This document shows, piece by piece, positions 1 to 10,401 of a DNA stretch of 64,000 nt (position 1 is its first letter; each line of letters starts with the position of its first letter). The notes under the pieces were generated by a model. The model did not search any database and was not told the DNA's origin. It worked only from the letters and a program-made list of their open reading frames with translations. Origin of the DNA: Mesodorylaimus sp. YZB2_4. Its lineage: Eukaryota > Nematoda > Enoplea > Dorylaimida > Dorylaimidae. Location of the stretch: the NCBI GenBank assembly GCA_030248295.1, contig JASANH010000220.1, forward strand, positions 496,001 to 560,000, in the 5' to 3' direction. The position numbers were made by a program, and so were the translations under genes.

Positions 1-314
1 ATTCTCATAGATGCATATGTCAAGTGGATAAGACCGCGTGCACCCGCAACATGGCACCCTTTCAAGTCGAAGCAATTAAGTAGGGTTGAAGGGCGACTGG
101 ATCAACCTCCCATCCATACTTCATTTCTACTGTCTTGCCAACTACTGAAACTAACCTAATTAACCAGACCTACAAAGCAGATTCGACGAGGGCTTTTCTC
201 ATTCTCTGCTCACGAACACTTCACACGCAATTGGAGATTGCGGACACGCAATCTTCCCGTGCCTGCATACAAATTCCACCAAGGATCTAGAACAAAAAAA
301 AGAACGAGACATAC

Positions 315-1048
315 ATTAGCTCTGAGACGCCATCCAATGCTCGATGGTGGTCTGCTGATTGTTGGTGATAAGCAATAGGGTGATAAACTGCCGTCGAAAG
401 TGCCCGTATTTGTACTAGATGATAAGCACGAGACGATGCTCAGATTGGATGGCGATAAGCTCATAGTCATAGGCCCACTAGCACTACTTCCACCAGCGCT
501 AGAAAATGAGCAGGACGAATCGCGTCGATTCGGATGATAATAATAGGAGCCTTTAGACGAACTGACGTAACTGGGCGACGATTCCGAGTTGGTCGGCAAC
601 GATAACAGATGTTTTTGACCACAAGAACTGCTCCCACTGTGCGTGCTCGCCCAACTGCCGTCCGAAGAAGTTGATAAACGAGACGAGGGAGGCGACCAGG
701 AATTATCGTTATGATCATCGGAGACACGTTTGGCTAATTGGTGTTTGGCAGCAGACGAAGTCATTCCCTCTTCGTCTGGCGAATCGGGTCCCTCGGGTGG
801 TATAACGAGAATTCGTAACTGAATGCCTCGACGTTGAGTCATGGACGGACTGGTGACAGCCGCTTGGGCATCCACTATTGTATCCAATGATTCCATTTCC
901 TTGCTAACTTCTGCTGAAGGCGTGCTCGGGCACGATATTCGACGCTTTCCACAGTCTACATCGAACTCTGGTTTGAAACGCGAAGTCATGTCCGTCCGCT
1001 CCAGCACAAAAGGTGTGGCTAATTCTTCAGAGATGTCCAACGATGAGA
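315..1048 (-). CDS. serine-rich low-complexity coding exon, open at both ends
   Basis: One long open frame is bounded by a good 3' splice site (ATACAG before 1048) and a possible GTATGT donor after 315. The frame has no ATG at its 5' end; the first in-frame ATG is about 18 codons in. It is therefore best read as an internal exon of a gene that continues past the left edge of the window. A possible upstream exon ends near 1190 at a GTAAGA donor. The protein is about 240 residues and disordered: Ser/Pro/Gly runs, several SSS tracts and SP dipeptides, as in phospho-regulated scaffolds. There is no domain I recognise and I assign no function. Confidence 0.5.
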
Positions 1049-1212
1049 CTGTATCAAATTATAAAATGACAGAATTGGAGATACGACACCTTCACATGAG
1101 GAGCAAAAACGTAGAGGGGCATTTAAAATGCAAGTGCCACACTTTATCCATCAACTCATTGTCGTCGAATAAGTCGTCTTACCAGTCGGGGAGCGATAGC
1201 CGAAGAAAGTGA

Positions 1213-2721
1213 TCGACTATTCAACAAGTACAAGCCTTTAAGGCACGAACATTCGTGTCTTTCTTGGGCTAATGGCTTAGACGCAAGGGGGTCGAACATA
1301 GAAATTTATTGAAGCGTACAAAATAAGGGTGTCGAGTTTCAAACGACCTGACGACGAATTTCTCCATGGAGACGAGTTGTCGCATTACAATAGAAATAGT
1401 ACAAAACTTGGTGAGAGTTAGGCCTCGAGAAAGAGCATGCGATGGGTTGAAACACGGTTCGATGCAGATTTCTTGACTTTTCTACCACTAAGAAATTGGA
1501 TAAGCGGGCTGGGCTCATAAGCCCCGTGACACTAAGCAAATCCGATTTGCATCACGCATCGATAAACGGGAATTCATTCTAGAGCAACGAAGCAGCGGAG
1601 CGAACCTAGTACCAAATGTCAATCCCGTGGTACGAATAGTGCGTCAACAGCCACCAAGTCGAACGAGCAGGCTCGGCTTCCTAGTTATCTTAGGAAGCTA
1701 ATTACGTTGCACATTAGCCGCAGCATTTTCAGCATCGCTTAAGGATGCCTAGCGTCTGCGCATTAGAGGATAATACGAGAAAGCACATCATTAACCGGCA
1801 GGAAACCAGCAACAGATCGGACGAGCATACAGTACACTTGATCCCGCCAAGTATGCACTACGCACTCCTATTATGTACAGCTAACGTACCAACACACCGC
1901 GTTTTCTGACGCTATTCCGCAGCACCCCAAAACGCGTCATGCCGATCTGTGGCAATAACATGCTTTTACCTGGTGAAAGAGGAGAGTAAGCTATCCATCC
2001 CATTGTAACAATATCCCTCAATCGAGAGCGCGGCTCGGATAACGCCCTGTCCTGTCCTGTGACAAAAGGGCCAATGAGTAAAATACTTTTTAAAATCGCT
2101 TCGACTAGTCACTGCAACAAGCATACTGTGGGGGCGGGGCTGGCAATCAGGTCTCACACAATGCAATTCAAATAGCCCCTTAACAAGAATTCTTGTAAAC
2201 TTACGTGACCACGTTCGTCCTCCGCCTCCGCCATATCTCGTCCAATCCTCTTCATTGAAATGCGATTGCCATGTAGCAGATTAGTCACAGGTCACGCGAC
2301 AATCAGTCTTTTCAGTTGCTTGTGTACACATATGGACGTCGACATGGACTCTCCTCACTTTGCCATTATATTCGTTGAGCGTCTCACAGCAACCCAATCG
2401 AAAAACCCTTCGGGCTTTCCCCTCATCCGCTACCAGATTGAGGAGGCGTAGCGAGTGCACTGAACACGATTCCGAGACTCGATGTTGACTGTTGATTCAC
2501 ACTGCTTCCCGCGTCCCGTGGCAGACAAGCACGCCCTCTTGTTATAAGTAGCTGAAATGGCGCGAAATTTAAAAGTCACGTAAAATGTTCTTGCTTCAGC
2601 TGCTTTATCTTGGGTACTCATGTCCTATGACTAATTGCGTACGTGCCACTTATTAAAAAGAGCCAGTGCAATTATCATATTTTCCATCAACACGATCAGT
2701 CTCAGACAGACATAGCCAGTA
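1213..2721. other. no gene recognised
   Basis: Only short, composition-driven open frames (under 70 codons) occur on both strands. I saw no splice-linked coding pattern, tRNA or clear repeat here. It may hold the promoter and 5' UTR of the serine-rich gene and the 3' UTR of the Ly6 gene. Confidence 0.4.
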
Positions 2722-3412
2722 TCAGAACCGTGCATACCATCTACCGACTACTGATCCAGTGAAAACAGTAACAGCGAAGCCTAGTACTACGGGGACACCC
2801 CGTGACATCCTGGGTGCCCGGTTACAGTAATCTTCGTTATTGCAATAACAAACAGTGGAAAGCTCGTTCCATAAAGTGTAATTGTGGCAGGCCATTGATA
2901 CGTTAACACGATCCTTCTTTCGATCCATGCATCCTCTCGTTACGACGTTGCCACCTGGTCGAGGTAAATGTCAAGCAAGAATAGGCTGGACATGAAAGGA
3001 ACTCACTTTGAGCCTTGACGCAAGTATCCCCATCGTCGCATCGCCCCATCGAACAGTTCTCTTCTTTGCAATCGTAACATTTGAGGCCGCAGATGCCTAA
3101 AATGGTGCAGATGGCACGCAATGGGTACTTGAGCGTGCTGTGATCGAGGTGCATCCACCTCATTAGTGGCTACCCAGTGTAACAGGGTCGCAGTGTTGAG
3201 GAGCCACCCAGGGAGTGGCAACAATGAGTGACCCCCGAACAGGACCCGCCTCCCCGCTTGTTCCATCCTCCTAATGATATTGAAACTGTGGACCTGGTTC
3301 GTGGGGACGAGAATGAATGTAAAACCTGAAACTCAGAAGATATCTTACCTGAAACGAAGAGTGTGCAGCAGAATATGATCCTGTACAAGTCCCTCGTTCT
3401 TGGCCTCTTCAT
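2722..3412 (-). CDS. Ly6/uPAR three-finger protein, probably GPI-anchored
   Basis: There are three exons: 3412-3349, 3096-3007 and 2954-2722, totalling 387 nt and 128 aa. Exon 1 encodes a basic start (MKRPRTRDLYR) followed by a hydrophobic signal peptide. The mature part begins LKCYDCKEENC and ends with the Ly6 signature CYCNNEDYCN, followed by a hydrophobic tail (VVLGFAVTVFTGSVV) that fits a GPI-anchoring signal. Ten cysteines lie between signal and tail. The second intron is 52 nt and both junctions keep frame. Family members are extracellular ligands, receptor modulators or septate-junction and sleep factors in invertebrates; which of these applies cannot be told. Confidence 0.8.
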
Positions 3413-4697
3413 AAGTGTGGTCTGAAAATGTAATTGCCAGCATCGATTCGACACGTTCATTTTAAAAGCGGGAATCATGCTAATGGATTCTATTGTAGCA
3501 CATATTAGACGGGCCTCTAATGGGACAAAAAATATCAGGAAGGAAAAAGGTACGCTTCCGATGGGGTAAATATATTTACGTAGGGACATTGTGAACGTAC
3601 AAGCCCCGAGGATCTGGAGTTCTTTACAGCGAGTCCTGCTTGTATCCCTAGTCCTACCCCCGAGTTATATCCGCTGGGTCATCCCTAATCCTAAGTTACG
3701 TATCCGGGATAGAACTGTGGTCAAATATGAATCTAAATCCTAAGACACTTGAGTGAGCATCCACTTTTCGCTTTTCTTTACACAATTGCACCCTTCCTAA
3801 TCAGTTTGATGTTATCATCAGCAGGAGCACTCTTATTAGGCCTACCAGTAGGAGGCCTGATTGGTTATGTGGAGAACTGTATGGGCCAGCCCAATTTGAC
3901 CCTCCTTTATCCACTAGGTCGGACCCCTTGCAATCCTACTGCCCTGGGGTAACATAGTGACGATTAGGTACTTGCAGAGTAAGATAAGCAGCTGGACTAC
4001 ACACTGCATGCTGCATGCTGCAGTACACAGTATCGTCCTCTCGCATAAGACTCTTCCCGACATGACCCAATTTCCAGAAAACACACTGCACTTACCCTTT
4101 ATCATAACTGCTACGCTGCAGAGTACCACTGACAAAATCCTCTATTAGCCTCTCCACATTGGGCCATAGATGTCTGGCTAACTAGACCAACATGTCCAAG
4201 TGAGAGGATCAAAGTATTGATAGGGAACCAGGGCCGAGGAACGTGAGGAGCGAGGCACGGGCGCCTTACATCTGGTTGCCATGATGGGGAGATGAGCGTG
4301 TGGCTGTACTCGCTTGTGAATAATTGTTACCTCCGAAACGGGTCGAGCTCGGCTTTGAAGTCGGCGAAATCCATATTCCGTGCAGATAAACTTGGTGGAT
4401 CTCGATGGAATAATTATTCTAAGTAATTTCATGTATTGACTAAACCGACACGTATGGTTGGAAATGGAAAGCCGATGCTGGTGTTGCGAAGGAAGGCATA
4501 CCATATTTACATACAAAGAGGGTCGAACAGGGACACGTTGGAGGCCAGTAGGAATCCCTCAGCTGTGTTTGCCTGTACTCTCTCGAAGTGCGTGCGGGCA
4601 CTCACGATCAGCATCCACATTACAATGTGCCCTGGTCCACTTACATCTGTGGGGTCCCCTATCAGTCCAGTCGGGAAGTAGGGCCCTGCTCTGCGTC

Positions 4698-5644
4698 ATG
4701 GCGCCTCTCACGATACGAGAAGAGCAAGAATTTGACTACCAGCTGACCTTGGTCATTGTCTTCAGCGGGTTCATTCTCTCCTTCATATTTGTCTCCGTTA
4801 CCATTTGTGCATGTTGCACTGGGAAAGCGAGGAAGAAGGACGAAGTTGAAGCGAGTGTAAGTGGGCATTTTTCGCGATGCATTCCATCCAGGAAGCAAAA
4901 TCAAGGCTCACTTTTAGCACGAACGTTCGGCCTCGTATTCAGTTGATATTGACGGTGCGGCAGAACTTCTGATACCCAAAGCTCATCATTCTCCGGGAAA
5001 AGCGAGTATGAATTTTGGCAAGTTTTCGTCGAAATATCAGGTCAAAAGTAGTTACGATCCTAAGTCATCACAAAAATGTTCGTTAAGGTGGTAGCTGGTA
5101 CTAATATGAGACTTGGATTTCAGAAGTCCTAGAAAAGCTCGAATTCGTTTCCAGCAACGACCCAGCCTATAAAAGCCTTGCCGAGCTCGAAACCAAGAAA
5201 GTCAGTCCGAGTCTCCGAGAGGATGCCCATGTCGATGTGAAAACCCAGCAGAGGTCACTGGTCAGAACGGCATCTGTCCGCCCAGTGGTTGAGTCGCTCG
5301 GAGTCCGAGGTCCCGGTTCGAGGATCATTCAGCCGAGCGAGTTCGTGCGTATGAAATCTTCCACCGACAAAGCCGTCAAATCAGCCAAACCTGCTCTTCG
5401 AACTGTCTACGGCCCCGATCCCACGTGCATGGAGTGGGACGACAAACAAATGAGCAAAGTCATATCGCAGCGTCCCGAGCTTTATCCCACTTTGAAACCC
5501 GATCTCGCTATGCAGATGATCAAGCCGAGTCCTCAATCAGAAACAACTCGATGCCTCCTCGATCGCCCCTCCGTAGTCAGCGTTGAACAATCGATTACGG
5601 CCGCGCCGTCAGCCAGAAAAGCCAAGATGTCGTACATGGTGTGA
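4698..5644 (+). CDS. single-pass membrane protein with long cytoplasmic tail
   Basis: Exons are 4698-4854, 4943-5005 and 5124-5644, totalling 741 nt and 246 aa. After a short acidic N-terminus (EEQEFDYQ) comes one hydrophobic segment at about residues 16-40, ending in Cys residues and a basic stop-transfer (GKARKKDE). A ~190-residue hydrophilic tail follows and ends SYMV, which could be a C-terminal PDZ-type ligand. The exon 1 donor is GTGTAA rather than the adjacent GTAAGT, because only the former keeps frame. The Cys-rich open frame just upstream (4458-4690, containing RCWCCEG) may be an extracellular exon of the same gene, so this start may be internal. I do not recognise the family. Confidence 0.6.
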
Positions 5645-6585
5645 GAGATTGGGTGACAGGGAGAATGGTATAATCTTTTGCCTTGTTACGGCCGCTAGCT
5701 ACTGTATACCCGTCGGCTCGGTATGAAAAGAGATCAACTGTTAGCGCGATGATTTCTATTCAGGAGGCAGGGTCAATGCGTGCAATTTACTTGTGTGCAG
5801 TTGATAGAAAGAAGTCATGGGCACTGCTCACTCTGACAAACCTACAAATTAGTCCATATCAAGAGCTCACTTCGTCTCAATTTGTATGTCCTTCTGATCA
5901 TGTGACTCCCATTCGCACCATTTATCTCCCCTACACACTCGCGGCACCTTCCCTCACTTCGTTTCCTCTGAGAGTACCCAACCATGAAGGCATCAGCTTC
6001 CTCGCATTACCTCCGTTTCACTCCAAATGCATCTCCGGCTCTCGTCTCTCCACCAGGAGTGCCTCGACAGCACGGATGAGTAGCCGAGCCAAGGGAAAGC
6101 CTAAGCATGCAAAGTCAGCAAAGACACGGTTTAAAAACCGAACTCCTTCGTTAGGAATCGAACCTGGGACAAGCCCACTGGTGCTAGACGCGAAAAGGAC
6201 GAACGTAAATCATTGCACCATCGCGGCTATAAAATTCGCGCTAGCTTGTCAGAGGCAGATGCACCCAATAAGCCAACATGAATATCAAAGGGCCATTCCG
6301 CAATAGACTACAGGCAATAGAAGGATTTCATGAAAGTGCCTTGAGCTCGAGCAGCAGCTAATATAGGTCTTACTCATCGTCGAGGATACACCTGGGCACA
6401 TTGCAGATCACGGCAGAGGGTTACAGCATGGACTTGTTACTGCCTTCGCTAACGACAGGCACCCGCTGGATCACGCAGCATCCACGCCAAACACACACGC
6501 ACGAGTCACAGGTCTCGCTGGCTCTCCGCCATAAATTGCCGCTTGATCGAGCACTTCTATAAGTTCCGCAGTCCGCGACCGTTTT
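5645..6585. other. intergenic; includes a tRNA-like remnant
   Basis: A 207-codon open frame (5683-6306) shows no domain and runs straight through a tRNA-like sequence at 6143-6228, so I do not count it as a gene. Nothing else is recognised. Confidence 0.4.
6143..6228 (-). repeat. tRNA-derived (SINE-like) remnant
   Basis: On the minus strand the stretch starts AGCCGCGATGGTGCAATG (A-box-like) and ends with GGTTCGATTCC, a perfect pol III B box within a T-arm-like context. The acceptor stem does not close and no convincing anticodon arm forms, so this is a tRNA-derived element, not a working tRNA. Confidence 0.5.
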
Positions 6586-7005
6586 TTGGGATCATTTACC
6601 AACATTTTTCTAGCGCATAACTACATCGCCCCTGGGATCGGGCTCCTTTGCCAAGTGTCGAAGCAAGTGTCACGCCATCTGCTCCGTCCAGTACCCAGGT
6701 CACCCCGATATTTGTCCTACCGCCTAAAAGTCTGTCGTATATGTCTGAACGGTGAGTATTCCTTTCCTGGCCTGCTTGGCCTTTTGCCGCATTCTCGTGC
6801 TTTACTCCGGTTTTCAGATGCTCTGGTTCTACGGCTTACATGATCACCATAGCTATCGAGCTTGACTCAACGAGCAATTCAACCAAGTATCTTTCGAACG
6901 CACACATCGAGTACCGAGTCAATTACAAAAAGATTACTACACAGCATGTTAGCAGCGAGCACACAAATCATCTTGGCAAATCACCGCGGCTTCTTCGAAG
7001 AGTTC

Positions 7006-7836
7006 TCAGGCCTCGACCAGGGGCGCATTCTTGGCAGCTCGTTGGCGGGCGGCGGACAGACGTATTTCGTAGTTGCGCACTCGATCCAGAGCTTCTTGAC
7101 GGAACCGCATTCGACGGTACTCGCGCATTTCGATGGCGAAGCGTTGCTTGTCGTCGGCGCTTTTTTGCCTAAAAATCAGAAGCGGTGACAGAGTCCCCGA
7201 GTGCCCTCTGCATATGACTTACACGAATGGCTCCTTCTCCTCGTCGGACATTTTGCGCCATCGAGCGGCGATCTCCATCACGATGTCTTCAGCCGGCCAG
7301 TTCGGGAACTCTCGCCGCATTTCGTGGAACGTGTCCTGGATGTAGATGACGTACGGATTGCGGCTGCGTTTCTAAAACGATTAATGGTCCCCAAATCGGC
7401 ATCAATGTCCGAGGACAGACCCCTCGATGTCCCCACTACCCTACCACCAGATAACTTACGGGAGCATCCACGGGCTTCAGACGTCGGCGCATTCGCGGCG
7501 GACGGCCCGTGAGTTTCGCGGCCCACTTTTCCTTGGTGGTTCGATGGCGTTCCCAGTCCTTGATGCTCAGTTGCCTGTACGGCTTCCGCTCCTCTTCCGT
7601 CATATTCCGCCAAGCTTGGCCGAGACCGCGGATGATCACTTGCGGCATCCTGAATGGGACGAGTCCCCTCAAAATAAAACTATCGGCCTAATAAGAACAA
7701 GATGGTACCTGGTGCCCAGAATTCGTCCGACTCGACAGAAATTCGCTTGCACGAAGTAGGCGTAGGCGCTGCGGAGCTTCTTCGGGGGACGCGTGGTCCA
7801 TTTTTCTTCGCTCAACCACCAGTTGTTGCCCGCCAT
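7006..7836 (-). CDS. two-HMG-box protein, copy A (TFAM/HMGB-like)
   Basis: Four exons: 7836-7709, 7649-7460, 7371-7223 and 7168-7006, totalling 630 nt and 209 aa. HMG box 1 begins RPPKKLRSAYAYFVQANF and continues across intron 1 (AWRNMTEEERKPYRQ). Box 2 begins KRSRNPYVIYIQDTF and continues ARWRKMSDEEKEPFV. Two boxes, a basic linker and no acidic tail resemble mitochondrial TFAM more than HMGB1. Both would bind and bend DNA. The exon lengths equal those of copy B at 16124-16955. The frame stays open upstream through an Arg/Ser-rich stretch to an ATG at 8034, which could supply a mitochondrial targeting signal but lies inside a MITE. No disabling change is visible. Confidence 0.85.
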
Positions 7837-8004
7837 GACGACACGATTCGAGACGCCTCTGACCGACCGACCACACCAGACCGATGCAGGAAGTGAAATG
7901 ACTTCGAGAGCACGTTTGCAAAGTGGTCGAGTCGAAAGTGTAAAGATGACTAGCCTGCTTGCTGATCGAATGGACTCGGTTCTAAGCTGCGCACGCTGGC
8001 GACC

Positions 8005-8133
8005 TGGTTCCAGTTTCACAATCAGCTGGGACATGTCCTAAAGTTAGGACGATCAAATCGCAATGATGTAAGATAGGACTTACGGCGTCCTAATATTTAG
8101 GACATGTCCTAGGCGATTGTGAAACTGGCTCCA
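8005..8133. mobile_element. ~129-bp MITE with terminal inverted repeats
   Basis: The left end TGGTTCCAGTTTCACAATC pairs with the right end GATTGTGAAACTGGCTCCA (17 of 19 positions). Further inside are the inverted motifs GGACATGTCCTAAAGTTAGGAC and a TCCTAATATTTAGGACATG counterpart, so the whole element folds back. There is no ORF. It interrupts sequence that is continuous in the other arm of the inverted duplication, which proves insertion. A degraded second copy lies at about 63703-63825. No clear target-site duplication can be called. Confidence 0.8.
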
Positions 8134-8225
8134 GTTCCACTGTAGTTGTCGCAGTACAGCAAATTCAACAGCAGAGGGTCCTTTACGAGCAATACAATGC
8201 ACGGCGATGTCTCAAAAGTCCTAGG

Positions 8226-8899
8226 TCTTACCCAATTCGAGATTTTCCAATTACCCAATTCCCAAATTTGAGTGCTTATCTATGTTCTTCGGCAAGAGTG
8301 AAATAGAAATAAATTGAAATTACTTACAGACAAATGCGCAGACACCAAGTACCTTTCAAGGACCGTTTCAAAATCATATAAGCCCCGGGTGTACGAGCTG
8401 GGATTGGCACATTGCCTTGTTAGGATTATGTTTTTGGCACAACAGCATGCCACCTGTGAGATGGTCACTCTGATACACACTGCCAATCCGAACTCGCTGA
8501 CCCAGGGCTTATGTGATTTCGAAATGGTCAGCGGTCAAATTCGAGCGTCATAATCACAGTTTGACGTGTTGCAAAAACCTGTCAGCGATGCTTGCTAGAT
8601 CTGATCCAGTTGTGAATCGCGGCAAAACTTCGCAAAACAATGGAATTCATCTTATACAGTTCGTCTCTTACCTCTCGAGTGCACGTCGAGGAGCACCACG
8701 ACCAATTATAGGACCAAAAATATATTTCGATATTAGATACAGCCGGTAAATAGCGTATCGGCATAACTGTGTGTACACAATCGATTATCAACATGACCAA
8801 ATCAGGTAACACTGCACTATCACCGTCCCACACTACACGAGCCTAGGGTACATATGATATGGATACTCGGACGACACGTCCACTTCGATCAACCTCAGA
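8226..8899. other. no gene recognised
   Basis: Short frames only; no domain, tRNA or element end seen. Confidence 0.35.
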
Positions 8900-9352
8900 T
8901 CACGTAGATCGTTTCTTGGGCGGAGCAGCACGGAATACGGAAATGAGGAAGAGACCACCCATGACCAGATTGAGTCCCTGCTCGAAACAGCACAATAAGC
9001 TGAGGATAGCCAAGGTAAGAAATGCAAGCTGGCACGATCTGATCGACAAGTACCAGGCTATCGACGAGTCCCACGATACGTCGATGAAGTAAACCAAGTA
9101 GAGGAAAATTAAGGCAAATAGCCAACTGGTAGCGATCATATAAGGTCTCAAATTGGCCACGGGATGTTGCTCAGGTGCATTTTCTCTGGCCGTCCAAACT
9201 GCATCAAATAATTTCATAACATCCCAATTCTCCAATACGCTTTTCGACTTTTCCACGGCCACTTCAATATCATTTTCAGCTCGTCGTTTCGCCCTTTCAC
9301 TTAAATATCGAGCTTGACGCACGATGTGGACAGTTTCTTCAACCACTGCCAT
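8900..9352 (-). CDS. small multi-pass membrane protein, unrecognised
   Basis: A single 453-nt frame encodes 150 aa from ATG 9352; the frame is open a little further upstream without an ATG. The N-terminal ~65 residues are charged and helical (ARYLSERAKRRAENDIEVAVEK, VWTARENAPEQH). Two or three hydrophobic segments follow (about 77-97, 108-124 and 131-146), and the protein ends with a basic APPKKRST tail. The layout suggests a small endomembrane or mitochondrial membrane protein. I cannot name the family. The gene may also have a 5' exon that I have not found. Confidence 0.55.
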   Translation of the reverse strand: MAVVEETVHIVRQARYLSERAKRRAENDIEVAVEKSKSVLENWDVMKLFDAVWTARENAPEQHPVANLRPYMIATSWLFALIFLYLVYFIDVSWDSSIAWYLSIRSCQLAFLTLAILSLLCCFEQGLNLVMGGLFLISVFRAAPPKKRST

Positions 9353-10401
9353 GCCTGCTGTTGGTGCTCGATAAAGTTTCAATTATGGTTTGAAGAAATT
9401 GACCATTTTTCTTCAAGAGCAAAAGGAAATAACCGACTGGCGCAACGCAAGCTTAGCGCTGGCAGCAGTCGACTCTACTGTAGTCCCTCCTGTGCACGAC
9501 TGGTTTGCTTTGAGAGGCGATCGATCAGTGGCGGCACTGCATGGGTTTTGTTTGAAAAAAAGTTGGGTGGAGGCCGATAAGATTGTGTTTGCGGGGAAGT
9601 GAAACCAGTGTGGGCCAGGCAGCTGGGCACACTTTTTTGGGGTAAGAACTAGTTTGAATGTGGATTGGTGGCCAAGGAGTGGCATCGCGAACTGTTGTAA
9701 GGAAGGTTAAGCGTAAAGCAGCCGCAGTCACCCTAGAAGGAATACCAACGTGCTTTTTATGCAAACGAGTGCGCAAAGTGCAGTCACCCCATTTTCGGTG
9801 AGCCTAGTGCATTGGCATGAACATCCCACACCTGTGTTCATGCAAATGCAGTGGCATGTACACAGATGTGGGTCAACCGAGGGTACAGGGCAGGTCCCTA
9901 TATGCACTGTGTGAGTCCCTACTGCACACACAAAATGTATTCTATGTTTTCGGGACTGGATTCTGCTTTGCATTTCTTAAAACTACAGCACACTTTGACT
10001 TGCTATCCGAGTGCGCATTATATGCGTGTTAGCAAGTAAGACTAGAACTAGAGCTAGCACAAAAAAACTTGAACGCTGTAATGCCCCCCTCCCCCCCGCC
10101 CCCCCCCCCCCGTCGCTCTATCGTCATGTGATCACTAGTCTCCTTAGTAGTCTTCCCAGTTCCTGGCACCAGGGCTCAGGGTTCAAGGCTCTCCTCCTGC
10201 TCATGGTCGATGATGACGACTGGTTTATGAGAGGCATAAATGACATTAAAATTTTTGCTGCGATCCTGAAACTAACTTTTACCGATTACGTGCTTTTAGG
10301 CTTGCACGATCTCCCAGCGTAATGGCGTAATGCAAATGAGGTGAGTTTATGTTGGTCCATTGGAGATCGTCGAAAACGTAGAATATTTACCGAATTAGAA
10401 G
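9353..10401. other. intergenic with hairpin and poly-C tract
   Basis: Contains a 48-nt hairpin (9825-9872: 19-nt arms with two mismatches and a 10-nt loop) and a C-rich homopolymer tract at about 10083-10111. No convincing gene. The right end should contain the SDHB promoter, but no motif is obvious. Confidence 0.4.
10083..10111. repeat. poly-C tract
   Basis: Nearly uninterrupted run of C (broken by one T and one G) upstream of SDHB; long G or C runs recur at 37000 and, shorter, near 49731 and 52302. Confidence 0.9.

Larger units (their letters stand above)
6660..8225. repeat. inverted duplication, left arm (contains HMG copy A)
   Basis: This stretch matches the reverse complement of about 15865-17290. 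Exons and the 60-nt intron 1 are nearly identical. The match weakens in the 3' flank (6660-6840) and continues past the 5' end to about 8225, interrupted only by the MITE at 8005-8133. The spacer between the arms is about 7.6 kb and holds a membrane-protein gene, SDHB and MLF. Arm ends are estimates by eye. Confidence 0.8.

Noticed and set aside
5683..6306. 207-codon open frame (+)
   Set aside because: No domain or signal, and it runs through a tRNA-like remnant on the opposite strand; best explained by chance.
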